This document shows, piece by piece, positions 1-10,533 of a stretch of 64,000 nt of DNA. Made by a program: the position numbers and the translations under genes. The notes beneath the pieces are model-generated. The model had not been told where the DNA came from. It was given only the letters and a program-made list of their open reading frames with translations, and searched no databases. The stretch is from Geomonas paludis (lineage in GTDB: Bacteria; Desulfobacterota; Desulfuromonadia; Geobacterales; Geobacteraceae). Location: the NCBI RefSeq assembly GCF_014193585.1, contig NZ_BLXY01000009.1, positions 62,001 through 126,000 on the forward strand. Direction: 5' to 3'. Within the stretch, counting starts at the first letter, position 1, and each line of letters begins with the position of its first letter.

Positions 1-501
1 ATGTCGACAAAGGATAACCTTGCCGAGGCATTTGCTGGAGAGAGTCAAGCCAACCGTAAGTACCTTGCTTTTGCCAAGAAGGCCGAAGCGGAGGGGCTGC
101 CGCAGGTAGCCAAGCTGTTCCGCGCCGCGGCCCACGCCGAAACGGTGCATGCCCATGCGCACCTGCGCGCCATGGACGGAATCAAGAACACCGTCGACAA
201 CCTGAAAGAGGCCATCGAGGGAGAAGGTTTCGAATTCCAGAAGATGTACCCGCCGTTTCTCGAGCAGGCCAGGCAGGAGGGGCACCGCGCGGCGGAGAAC
301 TCCTTCAAGTTCGCCCTGGCGGTAGAAGAGGTGCATCACGACCTGTACCAGCAGGCCCTGGCGGCGGTACAAAACGGTGTCGACCTCGCCGACCGTCCCA
401 TCTACGTCTGTGAAGTCTGCGGCAACACCGTCTACGACGAGGCGCCCGACAAGTGCACCGTCTGCCTGGTCCCCAAGGACAAGTTCACCAGGATCGCCTG
501 A
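1..501 (+). CDS. rbr: Rubrerythrin
   Basis: Cytoplasmic non-heme di-iron peroxidase that reduces hydrogen peroxide in anaerobes, with electrons entering through a rubredoxin-like iron site. The 166-residue protein has an N-terminal ferritin-like four-helix part carrying the expected carboxylate/histidine patches (GESQANRKY near 13-21, HAETVH at 45-50, EEVHHD at 109-114) and a C-terminal rubredoxin-type knot with C137, C140, C152 and C155. The window starts exactly at the ATG, so the ribosome binding site cannot be seen; MSTKDN is a normal start for the family. A terminator-like hairpin follows directly, so it is probably transcribed alone or as the last gene of its unit. Confidence 0.95.
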   Translation: MSTKDNLAEAFAGESQANRKYLAFAKKAEAEGLPQVAKLFRAAAHAETVHAHAHLRAMDGIKNTVDNLKEAIEGEGFEFQKMYPPFLEQARQEGHRAAENSFKFALAVEEVHHDLYQQALAAVQNGVDLADRPIYVCEVCGNTVYDEAPDKCTVCLVPKDKFTRIA

Positions 502-505
502 CGCG

Positions 506-541
506 AAAAAGGCACTGCCGAAACCGGCCGCGCCTTTTTTC
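506..541 (+). terminator. Intrinsic terminator after rubrerythrin
   Basis: AAAAAGGC and GCCTTTTTT form complementary ends around a G+C-rich middle, with a T run on the plus strand, 4 bases after the rubrerythrin stop. Confidence 0.6.
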
Positions 542-563
542 AACCCCTTTGAACTCAACGCAA

Positions 564-640
564 TAACGCAAAGCCGCAAAGAACGGTAAAGAGCCTGCCC
601 CCTGATTGGCCTCTCTTTGCGCCTTTGCGGCTTTGCGTTA
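564..640. repeat. Dispersed inverted repeat, CTTTGCGGCTTTGCG family
   Basis: The left arm TAACGCAAAGCCGCAAAG (564-581) is the reverse complement of the right arm at 623-640, with about 40 bases between. The same arms recur at 12130-12222 and, in diverged form, at 33987-34160. It fills the gap between rubrerythrin and the convergent hydrolase gene. Confidence 0.85.
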
Positions 641-651
641 GATAAATGGTT

Positions 652-1389
652 TCACGGGTTCCTGATGCTCACCCGCCCCGGCGCCGACCAGTCGTTGTGG
701 CCGCCTTCGATCTCACGGAACACGGTTCCCGGCCTGCTCTCAGCAAGGCTCTTGGCGAACTTTTCCGGAATCACCTTATCCTCCCTGGCGCCGAAGATCT
801 CCACCCTCCCCTGATACCCCTTGAGTGCCTTGATGTTGTCCCAGTTGTCGGGGAGGAGCAGGCGCACCGGCAGAAACCAGTAGTGGTACTGCGCCACCCG
901 GTGCAGCTTGTCGAACGGCGCCACCAGCACGATCTTGTCCGGCGCAGGCTGAACTGCGGCCAGGGAGCAGGCGGGACCGCTCCCTAGCGACTCCCCCACC
1001 ACGCAGACCGGCGTGTCCGGGTACTCGCGCCGCAGCAATAGGTATCCCTGCTTGGCTGCCTGGTTCAGTGCCTCCTTGGAAGGAGAACCGGGGCGCTGGC
1101 CGTAGCCCGGGTATTCCAGGATATAGACGGTGTCTTCGTCGGCAAACGAAGGAAGGGCGTAGGCGCGGTCACTGGCCTGCCCGCCGTTGCCGTGCAGCAT
1201 GAGCCAGACGTTCTTTGGACTGGGGACGGTCCGGGCGAAACCGATCACCTCCCCCTGGTCGCGCCACGGCGCCAGCCCGTTGCTGCCATCGTGATGGGTC
1301 GGGAAGTACAGCAACTGCCGCTGCCAGGTGGCGGCAGTCAGCACAAGGGCCACCAGGCAAACAAGCAGCAACCGGCAACAACGTCCCAT
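652..1389 (-). CDS. Alpha/beta hydrolase, membrane-anchored or exported
   Basis: A 245-residue serine hydrolase of the alpha/beta fold, Bem46/YfhR-like in layout; the substrate is unknown. Residues 4-20 form a hydrophobic segment that looks like a signal anchor or signal peptide, so the enzyme probably works outside the cytoplasm. Visible motifs are HGNGG (oxyanion loop), GESLGSG with the nucleophilic Ser, GAREDKV with the likely acid and GGHND with the catalytic His. The open frame extends far upstream through the kinase gene, but the ATG giving MGRCCRLL sits 11 bases after the kinase stop and is the sensible start. It is therefore probably co-transcribed with the kinase. Confidence 0.8.
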   Translation of the reverse strand: MGRCCRLLLVCLVALVLTAATWQRQLLYFPTHHDGSNGLAPWRDQGEVIGFARTVPSPKNVWLMLHGNGGQASDRAYALPSFADEDTVYILEYPGYGQRPGSPSKEALNQAAKQGYLLLRREYPDTPVCVVGESLGSGPACSLAAVQPAPDKIVLVAPFDKLHRVAQYHYWFLPVRLLLPDNWDNIKALKGYQGRVEIFGAREDKVIPEKFAKSLAESRPGTVFREIEGGHNDWSAPGRVSIRNP

Positions 1390-1400
1390 GCCAAATCCCC

Positions 1401-3083
1401 CTATCCCCGCGGCAGGGTGAAGTACACGGTGGCACCCTGGTCCACCACCCCGTGCGCCCAGACCGATCCGCCGTGCCGCTCCACGATCCGTTTCACCGTA
1501 GCCAGGCCGATGCCGGTCCCCTCGAACTCGGCGCCGTGCAGCCGCTGGAACGCCCCGAACAGCTTGTCCTGGTACGCCATGTCGAACCCGACACCATTGT
1601 CCTTGATGAAAAAGGCCTCGCCCTCCTCGTGCAGCGAAGAGCCGAGCTCGATCCGGGCCCGCTCCCGGACGCTGGAGTACTTCCATGCGTTGCCGACCAG
1701 ACTTTCCAGCATCAACTCCAGCAGCAGCCGGTCTCCCTCGACGTGCAGACCAGGCTGGATCAGGAAATCGACTCGCCGCGACGGCTCGGAATCCTGCAGT
1801 TTGCAGCCGATGCCGAAGGCGAGTTCGCTCAGGCTCACCGTGTCCCGGTTCAACTCGGAGCGCCCGATGCGGGATAGTTCCAGCAGGCCGTCGATCAGGT
1901 CCCCCATCCTCTTGCTGGAGGTGCGGATCCGCTCCAGGTATCCTCGCGCCTCGGGCGCGAGATCCGGGCCGAATTCTTCGAGCAGTATCGAACCGTAGCT
2001 GTTGATGTGCCGCAGCGGGCCGCGCAGGTCGTGGGAGACCGAGTAGCTGAAGGCTTCCTGTTCCCGCATGGCCACTTCCAGCCGCTCCGTGCGCTCTACT
2101 ACCCGTCGCTCCAGTTCTTCGTTCAACTGCCTCAGTTCCTCTGCCATGCGCCGGCTCTGGGTGACGTCGCGGGAGATCCCGAAGAGGCCGACCACCTGTC
2201 CCTGCTTGTTGTGCAGCGGCCCCTTGATCACCTCGACCACATACCGTCCGCCGCCGCCAACTAACTCCCGCTCCCCCACCTGCGTCCGGTTGGCCGTCAG
2301 CACCTGCTGGTCCATCGCCATAACGGAACACGCCACCTCGGAGGGAAAAACCTCCATGTCATCCTTGCCCAGTACTTGCTCCTGCGTCTTGCCAGTCATC
2401 TGGCAGGAGGCCTTATTGAAGAGGAGATAGCGCCCGTTGATGTCTTTGACGAAGATGGCGTCCGTAGTCCCGTTGATCACCGAATTCAGCAGCTCCTGGT
2501 TTTGCAGCAGCGCCCCCTCCACCTCGGCACGCTCCACGATTACCCGCTGCAGTTCCTCGTTCACCGCGACCAACCGGTTTTGCTCCTTCTCGTAGTTTCT
2601 CAGCAGCGTCCAGAGCATGACGGCGCAGAATACGGTGGTAACGGCGAAACCGACGATGTTATCTGCGAGGCGATCCTGTTCGGAGCGAAACGGCGTGACC
2701 CACTCGGGAAACCGCAACTCCAGGGCCATGAGCACCATAGCGTCAATGAAGGTAACGGCCAGCGGAAGCCATCGCGCTCGCCCCCTGAAGAAGATGGGGA
2801 GGTACATAAGCAGGCAGAAAAAGTACAGGGGCAGGCTTCCCTCCGAAGCGGCGTTGGGGAACCAGATCAGGTTCAGCAGGACCAGAAACAGGAAGAAGAG
2901 CGCCGCCGTGTGGTAGCGCCCCCGGCTCGCCTCACACAGAAGCAGCAGCGCCAGCACTCCGAAAACGGCGACGCAAACGTTGATGTAGACAGGAAGGTGC
3001 TGCAGGTAATTAGTGGGAATGACGACAAAGAACGAGGCGACGGCCGCCGTGATGCACAGCAGCACAAAGAGGTGATGCTCCAT
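1401..3083 (-). CDS. Membrane-bound PAS sensor histidine kinase
   Basis: A 560-residue sensor kinase. The N-terminal ~190 residues contain about six hydrophobic helices, followed by a short coiled region, a PAS domain (roughly 205-325), a HisKA dimerisation region with SHDLRGPLRHI (phospho-accepting His near 351) and a HATPase domain with N box NAWKYS (~465), DNGVGFD (~495) and GTGIGLATVKR (~520). The start at 3083 is chosen because GGGGAGG lies 7 bases upstream; an upstream in-frame ATG at 3149 lacks a good site. No response regulator gene is adjacent, so the partner is elsewhere. The PAS fold may hold a ligand, but no binding residue can be assigned. Confidence 0.9.
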   Translation of the reverse strand: MEHHLFVLLCITAAVASFFVVIPTNYLQHLPVYINVCVAVFGVLALLLLCEASRGRYHTAALFFLFLVLLNLIWFPNAASEGSLPLYFFCLLMYLPIFFRGRARWLPLAVTFIDAMVLMALELRFPEWVTPFRSEQDRLADNIVGFAVTTVFCAVMLWTLLRNYEKEQNRLVAVNEELQRVIVERAEVEGALLQNQELLNSVINGTTDAIFVKDINGRYLLFNKASCQMTGKTQEQVLGKDDMEVFPSEVACSVMAMDQQVLTANRTQVGERELVGGGGRYVVEVIKGPLHNKQGQVVGLFGISRDVTQSRRMAEELRQLNEELERRVVERTERLEVAMREQEAFSYSVSHDLRGPLRHINSYGSILLEEFGPDLAPEARGYLERIRTSSKRMGDLIDGLLELSRIGRSELNRDTVSLSELAFGIGCKLQDSEPSRRVDFLIQPGLHVEGDRLLLELMLESLVGNAWKYSSVRERARIELGSSLHEEGEAFFIKDNGVGFDMAYQDKLFGAFQRLHGAEFEGTGIGLATVKRIVERHGGSVWAHGVVDQGATVYFTLPRG

Positions 3084-3408
3084 GGTGGAGCCTCCCCTTT
3101 TCCATATGCAGGTCTTGAACCTCGCTATGGGAGATCGCATCTCGCTCATGTGTTACCTCGTGCGCTGCCAAAAGCGACAGCGGAACAGCAGAGGGACAAA
3201 AATAACACATTAGCGAAGGCTGATAAACCATTTTTTCGCTTCGAGGGCAATTAGGGTCATGGCTGCAACGGGATACCCACTCCATCTATCCTGAATGAAG
3301 ACAGTGACAGGGCCTGCAATGACAGTACGTGCGAGCTTGTCCCCTCAGCGCCGCGCATCGGCCTTCAGGCGCCCCTGCCAAGAGATGAAGGGTACGAGGA
3401 GCACGCCG

Positions 3409-3711
3409 TCAGCGCCCCCCGGGCCCGGCCATCCTGCGGAAGATGACCAGCTGTGCGGTGATGTCCACGGCCAGCACGGCAGTGGTGCAGAACAAAAGCC
3501 ACGCGATACCGTCGAAATAGGCCAGGCAGTTGAAGAACATGTACAGGGCCACCACCGCGGAGAGCAGCCGTCGGATGCCCCGGACCGACGCCTCGGCTCC
3601 CTCGGCATCGGTCCCCACCAGTGCCGCCAGGGCCGGAGCCGCGTAATACCCGACGGTAGCGTCGATGAAGGTCAAAAAGATGTTGGCCACGAAGGCATAG
3701 GTAAGTTGCAT
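3409..3711 (-). CDS. Small hypothetical membrane protein
   Basis: A 100-residue protein with about three hydrophobic helices (roughly 5-25, 48-65 and 68-90). I do not recognise the family. The frame is open further upstream to 3828, but that extension runs into an intergenic repeat, and GGGAG three bases before the ATG at 3711 supports the short form. It stands alone between the histidine kinase and the fumarate reductase operon. Confidence 0.6.
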   Translation of the reverse strand: MQLTYAFVANIFLTFIDATVGYYAAPALAALVGTDAEGAEASVRGIRRLLSAVVALYMFFNCLAYFDGIAWLLFCTTAVLAVDITAQLVIFRRMAGPGGR

Positions 3712-3783
3712 ATCACTCCCAACGGCTGAAGCCGGCTGCGCCAGAAAGTAAGGCAAATCGGGGCCGGAATCAAGTACTAAGAA

Positions 3784-3880
3784 GGGACTGGCTCCGTAGA
3801 TGCCTGTCCCTCTAGCGGAACGCTCCATTGCGCCCTGCCCGCCTTACGCCAAGGGGACAGGCACCTACGGAGCCAGTCCC
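3784..3880. repeat. Dispersed inverted repeat, GGGACTGGCTCCG family (copy 1)
   Basis: The left arm starts GGGACTGGCTCCGTAG and ends with TGCCTGTCCC (3784-3810); the right arm GGGGACAGGCACCTACGG, ending AGCCAGTCCC (3853-3880), is its near-perfect complement, so the whole could form a cruciform or long hairpin. Related copies are at 26643-26777, 33449-33486, 55440-55474 and 58533-58677. Confidence 0.9.
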
Positions 3881-3937
3881 CCTCCTTCGGTGCAGGGCGA
3901 CAAGGAGGAGAACCAACGAGGATCGCGAATATAGCCA

Positions 3938-3972
3938 TAAAAAAAGGGCGGAAGGTTTCCCTTCCGCCCCGG
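3938..3972 (-). terminator. Intrinsic terminator of the frdCAB operon
   Basis: GGGCGGAAGG (3946-3955) and CCTTCCGCCC (3960-3969) are perfect 10-base arms around TTTC. On the minus strand the hairpin is followed by seven T residues. It lies 25 bases after the frdB stop. Confidence 0.9.
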
Positions 3973-3994
3973 GTTCTTCTTTGATACGAGCCGC

Positions 3995-6648
<2,654 letters not shown>

Positions 6649-6657
6649 TTGAACCCC

Positions 6658-7323
6658 CTAAAGTTTCAATAAGCCGGCCAGGATGACCGCAGGAATCGAG
6701 ATGTAAGCAAGCATGAGGATGGCGGAGATGACCTTGCCGCCGGTACCGAAGGCCGGGATGGTCTTCTCGTTGTTCCAGCCCATGGTCTGCAGGAAGCTCG
6801 GGATGCCGTGGGAGAGGTGCAGGAACAGCATCAGCATGGCGAACATGTAGGCCAGGGAGATCAGCGCGTTGCCGAAGCTGGTCACCACCATCCTGAACAC
6901 GTCCGGACGGTTGGCGGAGTCGAGGCCGACTACGACGTCGGGGGTGCCGTGAATGGTGAACTGCAGCAGGTGGTAGCCGATGAAGCACAGCACCAGCAGG
7001 CCGGTCCAGATCATGTTCTCGGAGGCGAAGCTCGCCTTCAGGTTCCTTTTCACCGCGTAAGCGCCGGGGTTGGCTGCCTTGTTCTCCAGGGTCAGCGTGA
7101 CGCCGTAAGCGATGTGAACGGCGATGGCTGCCAGCATGAACAGGCGGAAGGCCCAGACCAGCGGCGGCAGGCTATGCAGATGCTCAGCATAGGCGTTGAT
7201 GCCGTTGGGGCCGAAGAAGATGGTGGAGTTTCCGATCAGGTGTATCAGGATGAAGATGATCAGGAGCTGACCCGTGATGGACATCAGGATCTTTCTTCCC
7301 ACAGAGCTAGATAAGATTCGCAT
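6658..7323 (-). CDS. frdC: Fumarate reductase/succinate dehydrogenase cytochrome b subunit
   Basis: The 221-residue membrane anchor is of the di-heme b558 type, with five hydrophobic helices (about 13-35, 56-76, 101-122, 147-170 and 195-217). Histidines inside or at the ends of helices (H28, H69, the GYHLLQF His and HLSHG) are candidates for axial heme ligands. It exchanges electrons with menaquinone and passes them to FrdB. It is the first gene of frdCAB, which has a 435-base divergent space to tgt in front, where its promoter must lie. The start MRILSSSVGRK is typical for the family. Confidence 0.93.
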   Translation of the reverse strand: MRILSSSVGRKILMSITGQLLIIFILIHLIGNSTIFFGPNGINAYAEHLHSLPPLVWAFRLFMLAAIAVHIAYGVTLTLENKAANPGAYAVKRNLKASFASENMIWTGLLVLCFIGYHLLQFTIHGTPDVVVGLDSANRPDVFRMVVTSFGNALISLAYMFAMLMLFLHLSHGIPSFLQTMGWNNEKTIPAFGTGGKVISAILMLAYISIPAVILAGLLKL

Positions 7324-7758
7324 GTTTTTTGTCCCTTTGCCTTTTTTCGATAATCAGTTGAGTTGGATTGCGTGCGTACACCGGAGGAGTACAAGTCCCG
7401 AAAACCCGGTCACGGGGCGGACTCGCGGCTTCCGCTTGGGGGGGATGGGGGACCGCGCCACGGGCTCAGTGTCTGCATTCGATCTCTCCTTTATTGAACT
7501 CACATTAGCAACAGTGGATGGTATCTATAACATAAAAATCGGCGGGTTGATAGACGCGCATATTAAATGCCGTTATACGAAAATGCAACAGTTTTTTGTA
7601 TACAGCATACAATTAATGGTTCAGACACCTTAGCCCCTTCTAAAGTGAAGTAACCCTGTTTTGAAATATCGCTTACGCCGCCGTAATGTTGCATTTTTTA
7701 CCCCGCTCTGCTAATTAGGATAGGCACCCTCAGTAAAACATTAAAGCCAGGAAGGTTC
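7324..7758. promoter_or_regulatory. Divergent promoter region between frdC and tgt
   Basis: This 435-base space separates two divergent genes and must hold both promoters. The part near 7500-7740 is clearly A+T-rich. It contains an inverted repeat TTGTAT-ACAGC-ATACAA (7596-7612) that looks like a regulator site and resembles the TTGTATACAA palindrome at 10396-10405. I could not place -35/-10 boxes with confidence. Confidence 0.5.
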
Positions 7759-8865
7759 ATGATTTATAAACTGCTCAAGAAGGACCCCAAGTCCGGAGCG
7801 CGCCGCGGCGTGGTGACCACCGCCCACGGCCAGATCCAGACCCCGATATTCATGCCGGTTGCCACCCACGCCGCCATGAAGGCGATGACGCCGGCACAGG
7901 TGAAGGAGACCGGTGCCCAGATCATCCTCTCCAACACCTACCACCTGCACCTGCACCCGGGCGAGGCCCTGGTGCAGAAGGCGGGCGGGCTGCACAAGTT
8001 CATGTGCTGGGACGGCCCCATCCTCACCGACTCCGGCGGGTTCCAGGTCTTCTCGCTCCCGAAAAAGCGCATCACCGAAGAAGGGGTCTTCTTCCGCCAC
8101 GAGGACACCGGCGAGGAGATCTTCCTCGACCCGGCCAAGGCCATCGCCATCCAGGAGGCCCTGGGCGCCGACATCATCATGAACTTCGACGAGTGCATCC
8201 CCTACCCCTGCGACAAGGCGTACGCGGAGCGCTCCACCGAGAAGACCATCCGCTGGGCCAAGCAGTGCATCGAGGCGCACTCGCGCGAGAACCAGTACCT
8301 GTTCGGCATCGTGCAGGGGAGCGTGTTCGAGGACCTGAGGAAGCGCTGCGCCAAGGCCCTGGTGAAGATGGACTTCCCCGGCTACGCCATCGGCGGGGTT
8401 TCCGTGGGCGAGGGGCTGGAACTTCTGAAGCAGGTGGTCGGCTACACCGCGCCGCACCTCCCCGAGGACAAGCCGCGCTACCTGATGGGTGTCGGCCTCC
8501 CCGAGGACATCCTGGAGAGCGTCGAGCGCGGCATCGACATGTTCGACTGCGTCATCCCGACCCGCTACGCCAGAAGCGCCACCCTCTTCACCAACCGCGG
8601 CCGTATCCGCCTCACCAACAAGAACTACCGGCGCGACTTCTACCCGGTCGAGCCCAACTGCACCTGCTACACCTGCCGCAACTTCACCAGGGCCTACCTG
8701 CACCACCTGTTCACCTCGAACGAGGTGCTCTCGGCGATCCTGGCCAGCATCCACAACGTGCACTTCTACCTGAACATGATGGCCGAGATCAGGACCTCCA
8801 TCGAGGAGGGGCGTTTCCTGGAGTACAAGCAGAACTTCCTCGGCACCTACTTGAAGGGGAAATAG
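7759..8865 (+). CDS. tgt: tRNA-guanine (queuine/preQ1) transglycosylase
   Basis: A 368-residue enzyme that swaps guanine for preQ1 at position 34 of GUN-anticodon tRNAs in queuosine synthesis. It shows DSGGFQVFSL (D91, base-recognising Asp), NFDEC, IGGVSVGE, DCVIPTRYAR (nucleophile D263) and a C-terminal zinc site with CTCYTCRNFTRAYLHH. AGGAAGG lies 6-12 bases before the ATG. The downstream cytochrome gene begins inside its stop codon (TAGTG), so the two are coupled. Another queuosine gene, queH, occurs at 32896 in this window. Confidence 0.97.
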   Translation: MIYKLLKKDPKSGARRGVVTTAHGQIQTPIFMPVATHAAMKAMTPAQVKETGAQIILSNTYHLHLHPGEALVQKAGGLHKFMCWDGPILTDSGGFQVFSLPKKRITEEGVFFRHEDTGEEIFLDPAKAIAIQEALGADIIMNFDECIPYPCDKAYAERSTEKTIRWAKQCIEAHSRENQYLFGIVQGSVFEDLRKRCAKALVKMDFPGYAIGGVSVGEGLELLKQVVGYTAPHLPEDKPRYLMGVGLPEDILESVERGIDMFDCVIPTRYARSATLFTNRGRIRLTNKNYRRDFYPVEPNCTCYTCRNFTRAYLHHLFTSNEVLSAILASIHNVHFYLNMMAEIRTSIEEGRFLEYKQNFLGTYLKGK

Positions 8866-9221
8866 TGAAGTTAACTATGCGCACTTATATTCTTGCGACG
8901 CTGGCGCTGGCGCTTGCGGCCGGCTGCTCCAAGGGGGAACCGCAGCAGCCTGCCGAGACCAGGCGTCCTCCGGCCCAGTTGGAGCTCACCGACGAGGCGC
9001 TTTTCAACGAGCGCTGCCGCGACTGCCACATCGTCAAGGGCAAGGGCGGCGTGGTCGGCCCCGAACTGTCCCACGTCGGGAGCAAGCGGGATTCGCGTTT
9101 CCTGGAGCAGGTGATCCGCGAGCCGGCCAAGGTCTACCCCGGCACCGCCATGCCCCCCTACGACACCTTCTCGAAGAAACAGGTCGACTCCCTGGTCGAC
9201 TACCTGAGCGGGCTCAAGTGA
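8865..9221 (+). CDS. Monoheme c-type cytochrome lipoprotein
   Basis: A 118-residue lipoprotein cytochrome. A hydrophobic N-terminus ends in the lipobox LAAGC, and one heme site CRDCH lies near residue 45, followed by the class I cytochrome pattern (PELSHVG, then AMPPYDTFS with the likely distal Met ligand). It is probably attached to a membrane on the periplasmic side and carries single electrons. The GTG at 8865 overlaps the tgt stop and has AAGGGG about six bases upstream; an ATG at 8877 is possible but less well placed. Coupling to tgt is probably an accident of operon structure. Confidence 0.85.
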   Translation: MKLTMRTYILATLALALAAGCSKGEPQQPAETRRPPAQLELTDEALFNERCRDCHIVKGKGGVVGPELSHVGSKRDSRFLEQVIREPAKVYPGTAMPPYDTFSKKQVDSLVDYLSGLK

Positions 9222-9270
9222 TCCTGATCCTTTAGCTCGTTCACCACGTTCCTTGTTCCACTTGCCCGTC

Positions 9271-9396
9271 CACCCCCTCTCCCGCCGGGAGAGGGGGCCC
9301 GGAAGGCGGGTGAGGGATTTGCCCCGCAGCGGCTGGTGCACGTAGCAACGCCCTCACCCCGGCCCTCTCCCAGAGGGAGAGGGGGCAGTGGACCAC
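9271..9396. repeat. Inverted-repeat unit, CCTCTCCC/GGGAGAGG family
   Basis: A CCCTCTCCC...GGGAGAGGG hairpin with GGGTGAGGG is followed by its inverted copy CCCTCACCCCGGCCCTCTCCC (9351-9371), which ends in GGGAGAGGGGG. Similar units occur at 33600-33715, with a half unit at 35928-35952. It fills the gap between the cytochrome gene and mazG. Confidence 0.8.
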
Positions 9397-9429
9397 ATCA
9401 CGACATTAATTCCTTCCGGAGATCCAACC

Positions 9430-10224
9430 ATGTCCACCGAAACCACCCAAGACCGCTTCGACCGCCTTATGGAGATCATGCGCAGACTGCGCGCCCCCGG
9501 CGGCTGCCCCTGGGACGCGGAACAGACCCACGAATCGCTGAAGCGCTACCTCTTGGAGGAGTCCTACGAGGTGATCGAGGCCATCGACGCCAACAACGAC
9601 GAACTCCTCAAGGAAGAACTGGGGGACCTCATCCTGCAGCCGGTGTTTCACGCGGCGGTCGCCGAGGAACGCGGCGCATTCACCATGGACCAGGTGCTGG
9701 ACGCCATCAACGACAAGCTGGTGCGCCGCCATCCCCACGTCTTCGGGGACCAGGTCATCGAGAACAGCGCGGCACAGGTGGAGAACTGGGAGAAGATCAA
9801 GAAGAGCGAAAAGGGGGACGAGCGGAAGTCGGCGCTGTCGGGGATCCCGCCGCACCTGCCCGCCCTTATGAAAGCGCAGAAGATCACCGAGAAGGCTGCG
9901 CGGGTCGGCTTCGACTGGGAGCACACCGACCAGGTCTTCGCCAAGGTGATGGAGGAGTTGCACGAGTTCCAGGAGGCGATGGCCGCCGGGGACCAGCAGG
10001 AGATGGAGTCCGAACTGGGCGACCTCATCTTCGCCATCGTGAACCTGGGGCGCTTCCTGTCGCTCGACCCGGAGGAGGCGCTCAGGAAGACGATTCAGCG
10101 TTTCACCCGGCGCTTCAACCACATCGAAGAGACGCTGCACGGCGGGGGGCGGAGGCTGCAGGATGCCACCCTTGAAGAGATGGACCTACTCTGGGAAGAG
10201 GCCAAGAAATTAGAGAAATGTTGA
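9430..10224 (+). CDS. mazG: Nucleoside triphosphate pyrophosphohydrolase MazG
   Basis: A 264-residue all-alpha NTP pyrophosphatase that hydrolyses NTPs/dNTPs to NMP and pyrophosphate and is thought to clean up abnormal nucleotides. It has the two-domain layout of long MazG proteins: metal-binding EESYEVIEAID and EELGDLILQ in the first half, and EELHEFQEAM with ESELGDLIFAIVN in the second. GCPWDAEQTH near the N-terminus is typical. The start at 9430 has CGGAG eight bases upstream; the frame is open earlier, to 9388, but that part lies in repeat sequence. It converges on murJ. Confidence 0.94.
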   Translation: MSTETTQDRFDRLMEIMRRLRAPGGCPWDAEQTHESLKRYLLEESYEVIEAIDANNDELLKEELGDLILQPVFHAAVAEERGAFTMDQVLDAINDKLVRRHPHVFGDQVIENSAAQVENWEKIKKSEKGDERKSALSGIPPHLPALMKAQKITEKAARVGFDWEHTDQVFAKVMEELHEFQEAMAAGDQQEMESELGDLIFAIVNLGRFLSLDPEEALRKTIQRFTRRFNHIEETLHGGGRRLQDATLEEMDLLWEEAKKLEKC

Positions 10225-10533
10225 ATCTAATTAATATTTTTGAGAGACCAGAGGCTTATCCACATTTTGTGTGGATAAGGTGTGGAAAACGATGTTGACA
10301 AACTGAGAAACCTACGGCTTTTAAGCACTTTCCGCGTTCTGCATAAATATTGGCCACGCCGATATTCGAACGAAAAATCAACTACTTATGCCGGATTGTA
10401 TACAAACGTGGTCTATCGACCACACACTGTATTAGCTGAACCTAATTAGGTGGCGACCCCGGTGGAAATCCTGTGCATAACTACCCGATTTCCGCCCACC
10501 TCGCGCCCCCGTGGCCTTCCCAAAGCGCCCCTT
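10225..10533. other. Convergent intergenic region with DnaA-box-like sites
   Basis: This 309-base gap lies between two convergent genes, so no promoter is required, yet it is rich in structure. It holds a palindrome of two DnaA-box consensus sequences (TTATCCACA 10256-10264 and TGTGGATAA 10270-10278), a third loose box TGTGGAAAA (10282-10290) and a fourth TGTGCATAA (10472-10480). It also contains the perfect palindromes TTGTATACAA (10396-10405) and CCTAATTAGG (10441-10450). A G+C-rich stem GGTGGAAATC (10461-10470) with GATTTCCGCC (10487-10496) may act as the mazG terminator. Confidence 0.6.

Noticed and set aside
10225-10533. Chromosomal origin of replication
   Set aside because: DnaA boxes are few, no dnaA, dnaN or gidA genes are near and there is no A+T-rich unwinding element of the usual kind. 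Reported instead as an isolated DnaA-box palindrome.
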